Positions 46,376-58,800 of a stretch of 64,000 nt of DNA are shown here, piece after piece. The position numbers and the translations under genes were made by a program. A model generated the notes under the pieces. That model made no database searches. It worked only from the letters and a program-made list of their open reading frames with translations, and was not told the origin of the DNA. The DNA lies in NCBI RefSeq assembly GCF_052324685.1, contig NC_135219.1, forward strand, positions 19,910,985 to 19,974,984. The letters are read 5' to 3'. Position 1 is the first letter of the stretch. Every line of letters begins with the position of its first letter. The stretch is from Brachyhypopomus gauderio. Its lineage: Eukaryota > Chordata > Actinopteri > Gymnotiformes > Hypopomidae.

Positions 46376-47625
46376 TAATTAATCCTTTCATTGACGTTCT
46401 GAAAACTGCTACACAGTCTACCTGTGATGATTTTCTTAAACGTTTTGTTAACAAAATAGACTCCATTAAGCAGAACATTGTTAATACATATAATGCTGTT
46501 CAAGTGCATCAAAATGCTTTTCCAATAACATCTGCTGTTTTTAACCAGTTTGAGTTGATACCGTTACCCCATCTCGTTGAAGTGGTTCAACAGATGAAAT
46601 CCAAACTGTCCTCTGGACATCACTCCTTCTAAGATGTGCAAGCAGTCCTTTGACACTATCTGTCCCTGTCTTTTGACATTCATTAATAGCTGTCTAAGTT
46701 CAGGTTTTGTCCTGTCCGTCTTTAAGCACGTTGTGGTCAGGTCACTCCTTAAAAAAACATGTCTAGATCCTACAGTTCTTTTTAACTTCAGGCCAATCTC
46801 TCATCTGTCATTCCTATCTAAAGTTGTGGAAAGGGTTGTTATTCAATTGCAGTCTTTTGTAGAATCTCATAACTTGTTTGAAAAAATCCAGTCTGGTTTT
46901 ATATCGCGTCATAGTGTAGAATCTGCTGTAGCCAACTTAAAGTACAAAATTATGTTCTTTTTGATGTCAAAAATCCAGTTCTGCTGGTCATGCTAAACCT
47001 TTCAATTACACCTGTTCTTTCATCTTTACACTGGCTCCCGGTTCAGTTTAGAATACAGTTTAAACTGCTACTCTTTATTTTTAAAGCTTTGAATGACCTT
47101 GCACCACCATACATCACAGAACTTGTACAAATCCATCAGCCCAGCAGAGTGTTACAGTCAGCTGGTCTTACCTACATAAAGTGCCAAAATCTAGACACAA
47201 GCACTGGGGGGATCGTTCTGTTTCTGTTGCTAGTCCAATGGCCTAGAATTGTCTTCCCTTAGAGTTACGTTCCATCTCTGACCTGGTTCTGTTTAAGGCC
47301 AAACTTAAGACTTACTTATTCAAAAAGACATTTGACGTATAATTCCCGACACTTTAAATTACGTCTACTTTCATTTTAAATGGTTTTATTTGTTTTGTTT
47401 GATTAAACACTTAATTTCTGACATTGTAAACTTCTACTTTTATTTAAAATGGGTTTGTGATATTGTTTTACTTGTTTTGTTTGATTAAGCACTTAATTTC
47501 TGACATTCTAAATTTCTACTTTTACTTTAAATGGTTTTATGATAGTTTTATTTGTTTGTTAATACACTTTGGTCAATGCAAGGCATGTTGGAAGGTGCTA
47601 TATAAATAAAGTTTGATTTGATTTT
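46376..47625 (+). mobile_element. Second L2-clade LINE fragment with internal deletion
   Basis: The N-terminal RT block (FNFRPISHLSFLSKVVE, IQSGFISRHSVES) is joined near 46985 to a C-terminal block (SLHWLPVQFRIQFKLL, LNDLAPPYI). The catalytic centre is therefore deleted. The tail reads GGTGCTATATAAATAAAG. Confidence 0.82.
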
Positions 47626-47730
47626 GAATGACAAAAAAGATCACCCTCAGAACAAGCACCATGGATTTCTGGGCGAATATGAATCTCCTCTCTCATATAG
47701 TTGAATCGGTCTCACTTAGATATGCTACTA

Positions 47731-48378
47731 TGTTGGGGCTCCACATTCCAGCATAATATCTTTTTCCAAATGGAACAGAGATATACACACATGTGAAGTC
47801 TCCCGTTTTGGCCGCGAAAGCACCGTATTTGACCCCTCTTTCTCGTCGTCCTCCCGTATTAATATTTTCCCGTAAAATTCCCGTATATAATACTTTTATA
47901 AAAGCATTCAAGTGCCTCTCCAAAATGAATTATGTCGCTAGTCTCGCGAGAATGGCAACCTGCAGTAGCCCGAGTGTCAGTTCTCGCGAGATTAGCGCTG
48001 ACAGCGGGAACAACAAATCCGAAAAACTAATCAGAGATGGATGAATGTAACGAGAGAGAAGGTGTTCCTACCAAAAATGAAGACTTCGTGTAAAATATAA
48101 GGGGTCCTGGACCTTGATTGGGCTGGTGGGAATGGCGCAGCAACCAGCGGAAAATATCCCTTATTTTAAATAAAAAAACTTGACAGGTATGGATATATGA
48201 AATGGAGAGAGGTATTGCACCTTACTGAAACTAAGGGAGACAGGAGAGGTTGGGGAAATGGGGTTTTCACAATACTGAGACTAAGAGAGAAGGGAAAAGG
48301 GGAGAGGCTACAAACTTGGACCTTTGCCTTTTAAAATAAAGCCCCCTTCCTTGATGATTACCATATGGAGCCCCAACA
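47731..48378. mobile_element. Unclassified 648-bp element with inverted ends
   Basis: It starts TGTTGGGGCTCCACAT and ends ATATGGAGCCCCAACA, inverted with one mismatch. The TG...CA ends and an AATAAAG at about 48336 would suit an LTR, but no flanking duplication was recognised. It contains two TCTCGCGAGA motifs. Confidence 0.5.
47942..47991. promoter_or_regulatory. Pair of TCTCGCGAGA (CGCG) elements
   Basis: Perfect 10-base palindromes at 47942-47951 and 47982-47991, 40 bases apart. This motif is the binding site of BANP and a strong CpG-promoter element in vertebrates. Promoter activity here is inferred only. Confidence 0.5.
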
Positions 48379-48709
48379 TTCCTATCTACATACATAAGGC
48401 ACTGCCTCAACTGTAGACATTACATCTCACAGTAGTAGTGGAGCCACTATATGTTTACACTCTTGGTAAATTTTTGTGGTTTGGTTTGTTGCTTACCTTA
48501 TATTCTATGCTTTTTTTTTTTACTCAAGTCAAACTGACAATAGGATTTTTTATATTAAATACTGAGGAGCTGAACAGCCAGCTTTGAATTAAGCTACAAA
48601 ATATGAACCGTCATTTGCTAGGAAGAACTTTGAAACACATTACATAATATTACAGAAATTTCATGACCTGTAGGGATCTTGTCCATGTCTTTAATTATGT
48701 AAGGACAGA

Positions 48710-48775
48710 GGTCCTTCATCAGCTGTGTAAGCAAAGTGCACTTTAGCACTTTGCTTACACAGCTGATGAAGGACC
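48710..48775. repeat. Perfect 30-bp inverted repeat with 6-base loop
   Basis: Arms at 48710-48739 and 48746-48775 are exact reverse complements around ACTTTA. Pairing continues outward (GGACAG/CTGTCC) after one mismatch. Confidence 0.95.
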
Positions 48776-48841
48776 GCTGTCCAAAACATCCTCTGGAAAT
48801 TTTGTGTACATTACTACAGTTTTTTACTTTCCTATGTACAC

Positions 48842-48869
<28 letters not shown>

Positions 48870-48872
<3 letters not shown>

Positions 48873-49780
48873 ATTCCTTTGCCTCTAAAACAGCACCAGT
48901 TCTTCTAGGTATACTTTATACCTAGATTATAGTCAGGCATATGATTAACCAATTATACGAAACAGGTGATAATGGTCATGGTTTTCTTATGCAAACTGAA
49001 ACACACATTAACAGAAACCGCTGTGCAAGGGTTTCAAGATGTGCCATACAAGCTCTTTAGAAGAGGCACAAAGAAACAGAAAACGTTATGGACTGTACAC
49101 GCAGTGGTTGGCCAAGGAAACTTTGTGCAGCTGCAACAGAAGGCAGTTTGTTTGCAGAAGGGCTGGAGTGCGGTAGAAAACAAGTGTTTCCAGGCAACAG
49201 TGAATCGTGGTGAAGGATTAATGGTGTTCTCAATGCTGAGAAATACAGGCAGTGGCGGAGCCAAAGGGGGGGCAGGGGGGGCAATTGCCACCCCCAACAG
49301 AGCCCTTGCCACCCCTAGTGCCACCCCACTGGAAATTTTAAGAGAAAATATGTGTTTCCTTTCGTTCATCATTTGTATATGGACCTCTCTGATAAAGCCT
49401 TGGTCACACCTTGGCCAGCCCTTGAAAAAAAAGTCTAGCTCTGCCACTGAATACAGGCAGATATGCAATAGCACCAGGGAGGCATCGGATTGGCTTAAAA
49501 TTTCTGCAGGAGGACAACGACCACAAAAATACAGAAAACATCATTAAGAATCGTCTTATCATAAAGAAGAGCAAGGAGTCCTGGAAGTGATGATGTAGCC
49601 CCACAGAGTCCTGGTCTCAACACCACAGTCTCTCTGGGATTACATGAAGAGACAAAGATCTGAACAAGCCTACATCCACTGATCTGTGGTTAGTTCTCAA
49701 AGGTGCCTGGAAAAGCCTCCCTGCTGAGATCCTTCAAGAATTGTGCAAGTACACCTAAAATAACTGATGCCGTTTTGAAG
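48870..49780 (+). mobile_element. Tc1/mariner-like remnant
   Basis: Coding-like blocks in shifted frames include one near 49620-49670 reading SLWDYMKRQRSEQ, as in the C-terminal part of Tc1-type transposases. The block at 48960-49200 is consistent with the N-terminal region. It is heavily decayed and interrupted by a hAT MITE. Confidence 0.55.
49250..49449. mobile_element. 200-bp hAT MITE nested in the Tc1 remnant
   Basis: The ends CAGTGGCGGAGCC and, inverted, CAGTGGCAGAGCT are flanked by the 8-bp duplication AATACAGG (49242-49249, 49450-49457). Confidence 0.9.
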
Positions 49781-49815
49781 TCAAATGGTTCGTATCGCGC
49801 AGCCATGGTTACAAG

Positions 49816-49892
49816 AGCTGTCTGGAATCACAAACAGCTCCCAATGTGAGGGGCCCAAGATCTGCCAGAAGAGGAACGCCACCTACTGCAGG
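49816..49892 (+). pseudogene. Inverted fragment of an IGF2R exon
   Basis: It matches the reverse complement of 53222-53406 over about 77 bases, starting AGCTGTCTGGAATCACAAAC and ending ACGCCACCTACTGCAG, with small deletions. It lies in opposite orientation to IGF2R, outside the gene. An open frame continues to 50118 but shows nothing recognisable. Confidence 0.85.
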
Positions 49893-50267
49893 AGGGGGAT
49901 GGTTTGAACCCCTGTGTGAACCCCTGGATGAAGGGCGGATGCATGAAGACATGGAACGGGTGAAGCGCAGGGTTGAGCTCCATGAAGGAGCATGGCGAGA
50001 ACCACCACTACCCAAAGGAGAGGGAAGTGAGACGGAGATAGTCATTCAGGAAGGTTCAAAGTGTGTTCTGGGAGCTGTGCCAGTGAACTTGTGGTCAGGT
50101 TTCATGTGGGTCACCTGAAGACCCACATTTGAGGCCAGGTTTGGCAGTCGCGTTCACTCCAGGTGCGTGTACATCAAACAAGTCCTTCTCTTGTTGCCAA
50201 TACTTCAAAAAGCATTCTCTGAAGACACAAAATGCTTTCTCTGAAGACAAAATGCTTTAACAGCCAT

Positions 50268-52001
50268 TTTATTGAAATAATGCAATAAAGTGTCAGCATT
50301 AACATTTTAAATACAAAAACAACACGAAAAGCAATAAAGCATCCAACAAAACAATCCGGACCCAAAATTCGTCGCAGAACTCGAGCCTCAGTTACATCAG
50401 TACCCCAGGAAGAGCATCAGGATCTTCCACTCAGGTGATTAAAAAGAAAACGACAGACAGATGTACCTAGCTTACATGCATACAGAGTGGCAGCTATATT
50501 CTTAAGAGCACAGAAAGGAGTCAGTGATGCCAACAACCAATGCCTTCTACCATTGCCCAGAGAACAATGAGCACAATCAACTCCCTCTACATACAGGAAG
50601 TACCATCATTAGAGCATCTTCTAGTGTAGACACCAAAAGAGATGTCATGAACACATCCTCACACAGTATGATACCGTATCTGTGAGGACTGCATGGATAC
50701 ATGTCAAAATCAGCTATGGAAGTAAAGAATGAATCAACAGAACTCAATACTGGAGGGTCACTGTGGAAATACTAATGTCTTTGATTTTCATGAATCTACC
50801 AAGTCTTACTTGAAGCATTACAGATCAAAACGATTTTGCATGACTTCTTTTTATGAGAGCAGAATATCGACAAGTCAGAATGTACTATTGTGCCTAAAAC
50901 CAAAGACAAGTAACAGCTGGAAAAAAAACATGCATCACAGTCTGAAGTCTTTAAATTAGAGGTAAGGCATGTGATATTCTCTCAGGTGAGGTCCGTTCCA
51001 TTAGAGTTCCAAAAAACAAAAATCGAACATTTGGAACAGAGCCATCACCGTTTAAATATCAGCCATCCAGTGGAAAAAAAGATCAAAGTGCATCATAACC
51101 AACTGTGTGCCGTAAGCTTGCGTGTATGCATCTACAACTACCACGTCTGTGTGCAAGAAGAAGAAAAAAAAAAAGTATCCTACAATTAAAAATAAATCCC
51201 TGAAATAAATCATCACACTGTGATTGTAATATATTCAAATAAAGAGTCGCTGTTATTTGCGGGGACATCAACCCAAGACAGGCAAGCAGTACCATGCCTC
51301 TAATGGCACAAAAATGAATACACACTGCACATGTTCTTTCTAAGGGACACATGGGATACATTTGGCAAATGGGAAGGTAAAGTAATAAAGGGAGCGTCTT
51401 GGTACTCAGCAAATAAGTTTCTGTATGCTTTACATTCCACGTTACCCGTAGCAACTGCAAAATCGGCTTGGCGTGAGGCGAGTATCGTAGAAGCATGTGA
51501 ACATGTGAATATTTCCAACTGAATGAAAAGAAATCTGAAATGTTAAGTACAAGTTTCCTTCATGGCCCTCTGTGACTACAAGACATGTAAAATACTATTT
51601 CAGGACACTGTTTCAAGCCTGTTTGTTACTGGTTACTCGATCCTTCAGCCAATAGAGATCTAGAGTTGGTAAAACAGAAATAACAATATACCCAAATCAT
51701 TAAATAACAAAACAGAAATAATCCCAGATGACTTTGAGAACTTGACATAGCAACTTTACACAGAATACCAACTCTGGAATTTAAATCAACCGAACCCACA
51801 GAAAGCAGACAGAAACAATAAACAATTCAATGATGCAAAAACATTTTCGTCGCAAAAGGTGGTGTTGACCGTCGACGTATAAATCTGCTCTTCAACACTG
51901 TACAGTAAACAGCAGACAGATAAATAGATTTCCCTTTAGAAACAAAACGTCTGGGTCTGCGTGGGAGAGACGTTCAGGAGTCCGACATTAGTGGCGCGCT
52001 C
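50268..52001 (-). other. Probable IGF2R 3' UTR
   Basis: No other gene is seen. On the minus strand the first clear AATAAA after the IGF2R stop that I noticed is at 50273-50268. A UTR of about 1.7 kb is plausible for this gene but is inferred. Confidence 0.4.
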
Positions 52002-52810
52002 TTAGACCTTGAGGAGGTCCTCGTCACTATCGTCAGGATCCGACTGCGTTTTCCTCTGACGTTTGCTGCCAAACCCGGACGTGTTCCTGCTCGTCGGGTC
52101 GTCGAGCAGTCCCACGAGATCCTCGTCGCTCTCGCCGTGGCGATGGGCGGCCCGGGGCCGGGAGGAGGACGGCCCAGAGCGGACGTGCACACCCGGCACG
52201 GTGAGCACCTCGTCCTCGCTGTCCTGCTCGTCCAGGGAGAAGGAGCGCAGGGCGTCGGCGCGCACCGGCTTGGTGGTGACGTGTCCGTTCTCCCGTGGCA
52301 TCTGAGCCGGAGTCTCGATCTCCTCCATCAGCCACTCCATCTCGTCCTCACAGCCGTCCTCGTCCGTGTTGACCTGACACACAGGTCACATGGCCTGAGC
52401 CTCAACTGGTCCTATACAAATACTGGTATGCTCTTATTGTGTCCGTAATATGAAGTTGAGATGTTACCTTAGAGTACTTATATGACACGGAGTTTCCTCT
52501 CTTGCAGCAGCCTGTGACTTTCTGCATAAGAAGCCCCCTAAAATACAATCAAGAACAAATTACCACATAACTCAGTGGCTAAAATAAAACATTTCTGTGG
52601 TGGTAAAAGGTCAAAGAATTGGTTCTATAATGTCAAATAAATGAAAACGCTTTTATTTTGTACCTTCTCTCCCGCTTGTATAGAAGCAGAATAAGCAGAC
52701 AGGCAGTAAGGACAACTAGCAGCAGACTCAACACTGCCCCTAGTGCCTGACTCCGGCCCGACAACCCCGCACTGTCCTTATTCTGCTCGTCAGGCCCCTG
52801 AATCACAGAA
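52002..52810 (-). other. igf2r: IGF2R transmembrane and cytoplasmic-tail exons
   Basis: Exon 52810-52664 holds a hydrophobic segment ([20 protein letters not shown]) followed by the basic stop-transfer KRERR. Exon 52537-52468 ends in YKYSK, and with the next exon gives YSKV, the AP-2 internalisation motif. The last exon contains EMEWLMEEI and ends [10 protein letters not shown], an acidic-cluster dileucine of the kind bound by GGA adaptors. The endocytic and Golgi sorting signals are therefore conserved. Confidence 0.93.
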
Positions 52811-55800
52811 CTACGACAAACAAGAGGGAAGCGCATGAACTCACGAGTCAATAAAAGCACAGGAGAAGGAATCTGAGGCGGTGCTGTGACGTACTTCAGC
52901 TTGCAGACTGTGGAGGTGTGCCATACGAACAGGTACTGGCAGCCGTCCGACTCCAGCAGGAATTCCGGGATGCCTTCCCCGGCCGCGGGGCTGCAGTGGA
53001 ACAGGATGACGGAGGAGACCTTCTTCGACTGGTCGCGGCCGCACTTGGACTCGGACGGCACCAGCACGTCCAGGCTGTCCCCTAAAAACACCACATCGCT
53101 TGAACAAAAAGCAATCGACAAGGCAAGTCGCCCCTGTGAACACGGACGCGAGAGGAGTGCCCGGCTGTGCCTTTTGGATCAGCTGGCTCTGCCCGGATCC
53201 CTTACAGGGCCCGGATCTTACCTTTAATGTAGTACTTGGCCTTGCTGGACAAGCCAATCCTTCTGCAGTAGGTGGCGTTCCTCTTCTCCTGGCAGATGTT
53301 GGCCCCCTCGCATTGGGCCAAGGAGCTGTTTGTGATTCCAGACAGCTGGATGTGGTAGATGTAGCGGTCCCCGTTGGCCCGAATGTCTCCAGTGGCTTTA
53401 TGGAGGCTGGAAGTTTAAAGAATCCTCAGTGAACTCTAAAGAACTGCAGAATGTGTGTTGGAAAGGTATTCAAGCTCCATTTATTTACATTTTTTATTTG
53501 AACCGGCCAGACATAAAAACAGCACGGCCCTGTACGTGTGCCTTAAGACTATATAAGAAGTTACAAGACCTGTAGTACAGGGCCCCCAGACTGAAGGTGG
53601 CCCCCGTCTCTGGAACTTTAATGGTGCCGTTAACCATCTCCACCTCCTCCCTCTTCATAGCACACGCCGTCCTTGTCTCCCACTCCACCCAGAACTCACA
53701 TGCCGACATGTCCTCCCTACACACAAGTTCAACTCGTTTTCTTAAACAAACATTAACATTGCCAACATGCGAGTGTGTAAGCATCATTAAGTAAATGAAC
53801 TGTAAAATGGTACTTGCAGGGTTATTTATTTCCAAGGTTAATCCCATACAAGAATGAATGAAATAATGACTAAGGGCTTTCTCCATTAAAAATGCTTGGG
53901 AGTCCCGGGGCAGGTTTGCTGCACCACCCTGCCCCCGACCGCGCGACTTCACTCACCGCAAAAGCTTGGGGTGTCCCACCGTACTCCCACACGTCAGCTG
54001 TACGACGGTTTTAGCTCGGCGAGAGTTCCCACACACCGCCTCTCCCATGCTGTAATTCACCTGAATTTTTCCATCTGGGAGAGGAAACAGTGAGATGTTG
54101 TTTTCAGTATTTGTCCCTGCGAGTGCGCTACGGCGCAGGTGCGTAGAGCGGGGTGACAGGACGGCTAACCGGCTAGGCGCATGGTCTGTGTGTGCACCAG
54201 TCCCAACATCTCCGTCTTCCCGCCCGAGCGCTTGCGGCACACGGCGGCTCCTTCCGGACAGTCGGTCAGGCCGCCGTGGATCCCCTGGCACAGGTTGATG
54301 TAATACCTGCGAGAGGATGGACACGAAAGCAGGTATTTGCTTTACGAAGGATGGCGTGATACTGGCTAAACACACACACATATATATCACAGCTGAAAGT
54401 TGTGGCCAAACCCACTGATGTAAGAAATTGAACGTGATTTAGAAGCGCATCAAAGCAGGCACGCACGCATCACTCTTGTCCGAGCTGGTGAATTTCCAGG
54501 GCTCGGTGAGGGAGGAGAGGGTGCGCAGGTCGTAGGTCTGGTGCTGGCTGGTCAGCTTACACTCCATCTTCTTAGGGGGACAGACCACGCTGGTGTGCCA
54601 CTGGAAGGTGCTGGAGCACCCCTGGGTCTCGCTCAGCAGCTGGGGCTGGCCCTGGCCCGCCGAGCGCTCACACGTAAACAAGATGGATGACTGCCTCTTG
54701 GCGGTCACTGAAAAATGCAAATCATTTATTTACACGCATGGCATGCTGCAGTACGACTGGTCTTCAATCTACCCAAGTTCTCACATGTGACTCCTCTGCT
54801 ACGCTCTCTTCACTGGCTTCCAGTAGCAGCACGCATCAGATATAAAACCTTGATGCTTGCTTACAAAGCCAAAAATGGACTGGCCCCTCCCTATATGATG
54901 TCCATGGTAAAAAGCCGACCTGTACAGCGAACACTTAGAACCTCAAGCTTGGCTCGACTTGAAATTCCATGGTTAAAGTCTCATGGAAGACAAAGCTCCA
55001 GACTATTCTCCGTCCTGGCTCCAAGATGGTGGAACAATCTTCCATTAGCTGCTAGGACTGCAGAGTCTATTGCTATCTTCAAGCGTAGACTGAAGACCCA
55101 CCTGTTTGTTGAGTTCTTACCAGAGCACTAATTCAGCTGATACCACTTGCCATTGTTCTTAAATTGTATGTCTGTTTATGGTTATTTGTGCTTCTTGGCA
55201 AACGTCTAACTTGCAAAACACTAGGTAATGATACTGACTCCTGTAGTTTAGTAGTAGTCTGACTCAATGGTGTCTTGAATTCTGGCCTATCTGTACTATT
55301 TCCTAGGATGTATTCTGTGATCAGAAGCAAAGCACTTTGTAAGTCGCTCTGGATAAGAGCGTCTGCTAAATGCCCTAAATGTAAATGGCATGAAGTGGCT
55401 CAAAACATCTCAAAAACATAGAAAGTGAAGCTTTGCAGATGTCGAAGGTGCCAAGTTGACTACGGGAAGACGGCAGACGAGAAGGTGTCTCACCATTGGA
55501 GCAGGCACCCCACTTCTTGTCCTTGTCATAGTTGGCCGTCGTGGCACACCACTTCTTGCCGTCCTGCTTCCCCTCAGTCGTGCACTCGGAGTAGGACTGG
55601 CCCATGTAGGAGAAGGGAAACACGCACACGTCTCCTTCCTCCGTCACTGCAAAGAGGAAGTGAGGAACTTTTATCGACCCAAATCTACCCAAGAACACGT
55701 GCGATAAGACAACAGAAAACCAAAAAGACTTTACAGCCCGATCGAAATGCCTGCGTCACTCCTCTATGAGATTGACTCCGTTAATGAGACGGACGTCTGG

Positions 55801-58800
55801 GCGTGTGAGGACACGCGTGCACACCCGGCTCTGGGACCGACCTGAAGGACAAGAGTCTCCGCCTCCGAACTGCATGATGATGGCCTGCTCCTCCCTCTTG
55901 TAACTCAGACTCATGGCCTTAGTGATGCCAAAGGAGGAGTTGGAGGAGGCGGAGACCAGACACACTGGACTGCCCTTACACGTCTCGTCCGTCACAGGTC
56001 CACACACGCTGATCTTATACTGGCCGGTGGGAGCAAGGACCTGGAGAACACGACAGGGTGATCTTAAAGACCGCGGCACGGATTGTGAGGTTAAGATTTT
56101 AATGGCTTAAAAATGACAGTTAAAGGCACATTCCTTAAATGAGTCAAGACGGGATTCGGGCGTGGTGGTGGGAAGCTACCTGATTGACCCCAGAGAGAGA
56201 TGAGAGGTCAAAGGTGTATTGCAGCTGGGAGACGCTCAGCTTGCAGCCCTGCGTGCTGACCGTCTCCGCGCACACCAAGGGAGTGGCCCACTCGAACATG
56301 TACGTGCAGCCCTGCTGACGAATCATCACTGGAGCACCCTGCATGCACAACAGAACGCCTCGTGTTAATCGGCTCCACGATGTAGAAGGGTTTGCATAGA
56401 TCAGACTCCTGCTGGAGTCGGAAAAGCTCTCACCAGTTCTGTGCCTCTCTGGCAAGTGAAGAAGATTTTGGAGGTGTAGTTGAAGCTGGGATCAGCAACA
56501 CAAGGCGTTTTGCTGGCAAAAGAGATCTCCACCTAGCATTAAAACAGATTATTCAGTGGTTACGGAACTCGCCTGGTAATCAGAAGGTTGCCGGTTCAAG
56601 CCCCACCACAATCACACTGCCACAACTGGGCCTCTAAACAAAGGCCTCAGCCAGTTATTCAGAAATTTAAATCCCTTTGGATAAATGCCATAAATGTAAA
56701 TACAATCATATAAATCTTTGAGTAAAAAAAGTGTCTACCTCATCCTTAGCATCAATATACAGGGGAGCGCTAGTGACACGTCCAATGTCCTGTACAGAGA
56801 ATATAAGTATCGTTACCCAGAGAGAAAGAGGAGATTCTTTACAATCACACTGCAGTTATGCTGGAGCAATCAAGCCCTCAGCATCAAAGATCTGACACCA
56901 AACCTGTGAAGCTCACCTCGTCAACTGGACAAACCCATTACACACAGGGGAAAAGACATCAACCATCCCACTAAAACCGCCCAGCAAAAGTAAAGACCCT
57001 CTGCATATCCTGACTATGCTGTCCCGATCCAAAAGAACTCACTATTGGGTCACCGTCGACGGGGTCCATACACACGGCAGCTCCGGGAGGACACGTGACC
57101 CCTGGGATGGGGTTGAGGGGCTGGCAGATGTTGATGTAGAAGTCAGGGGAGGTGTCTCTGTCCACGTCCTCGTTCACTGCAGTGTAGTACCCGCTCAGGT
57201 GGATCAGGGGACTCAGATCCAGCAAGCTGGTTCCGTTCCAGACCGAGCACTTCACCTAAAAACATAGGGCGCGTGTCCGTGTGAGACAGCACAGAACCAG
57301 TACCAAAGCAGAACCAAAACCATCGCTTAGTGAATGTGGTTGGACTGGTCATTAGTGGAGTAAACTGATTCTGAAACCATTAAACCATCGCTGATTTAAA
57401 ATTATAATAATAAGCAAACTTACCCTTTGGGTGACTAAACTGGGTGACTAAACGAATGTATAGTTTAAAAAGTTATAAATAAATCAGTAGTGATCTAAGA
57501 ATGTTACAGGTACATCAAGATATGCTTATATATGTATAAACTACTCTTTTTTTGCAAGTAAAAAATTCAGATGTCATCAATCTCATTTATTTCATTTGGT
57601 AGTTTGTAAGGAGTCAAACTTCTACATTAACCAAATGCCCCAAAGCATAAGGTCTCACACAACTAAACCGTATTACATTTCCCTCTGTGTGGGCGTGGGC
57701 GTGTGTGTGTGTGTGTGTGTCTAAGCCTCTGTACTGCGCAATGTGACGACAGCAGTTTGGGACTCATCAGTTATCATATGTAATCAGTAACAGATCCACC
57801 AAGTTCCTGAAGCAGCACAGGATACTGGAGTGAACTGGGAGAAAACCAATATCCCCCTCAAACCTAGTCGACACCATCGCTCTGAATATTTATTTATCTT
57901 GACCACTGTAACATACCTGCATCAACTCATTAGCTAATTTGGAGTTCCTTGCTAGGCAAGTCAGTTGCTTTAGAGAACTGGGGAAATGTGAAAATGGACT
58001 ACATTTCCCATGTGCCCTTGATACCTGCTCTTCGCAGACCAGAGGGGTGTGCCAGGAGAAGAAGTGGGTGCAGGTGTCCTTGTCCGAGGCGACCAGCACA
58101 GGTTCTCCGGTAACTCCACCCTCAGACTTGCATATGAAGCTGATGATGCTCTTGTGCTTCAGGGCGGGGTTGGCTGCACACGTGTCTCCGCCTTCGTAGG
58201 TGAGCTCCACGACCTGGTCCTTGTAGACCAACTTCCTGCTGGCCATTCCACCATTCAGAGCGGTCTTGTGATCCTTCACACACACACCTGGAGCGCAAAC
58301 AACAATAACAACAACGTCAGCATTGCCTTGTCATGTCGTGACGCAGTGTTCATTTTTTATGGCGGTAATAAACTAAAACTTAAATAAATAGATAATAAAA
58401 CCAAGCAGTCACCTGTTCCGGGAGCACAGCCTGTGTTGTTAATTGACCCGCACGGGTTGAGCCGATACATCTTGGTGCTGTCGTACACAGTGTATCCACC
58501 ATCACGATGAAGGCTATTCAGGTCAAAGAGATGCCCTATGGAATAAAGTAACACAGGCAATGGACACATGACCTTTCATTGGCCGGGCGGGTGAGAAGCA
58601 GGTGTGCAGGCAGCGGCCTGACCTGTGGCCGGGTTGGTAACGCGACAGTCTCCATGCTGCGTCCTGTTGAGAGGGCAGGCGGCGGCTGTGAACCACACGA
58701 AGGTGTAGACGCAGTCTTCCAGTGCGCTGATGAGAGTGGGCGTGGAGTCCTGCGGAGACACCAGAGGGCGCCGCTGAGCAAAAACGTTCAGCTTTACGTG

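Noticed and set aside
52033-52448. GC-rich plus-strand and alternate-frame ORFs near 52 kb
   Set aside because: Shadows of the IGF2R tail exon, which carries recognisable sorting motifs in its own frame.
56545-56705. A tRNA gene
   Set aside because: It has A- and B-box-like motifs but no cloverleaf could be drawn and it has a LINE-like tail; it is a SINE.
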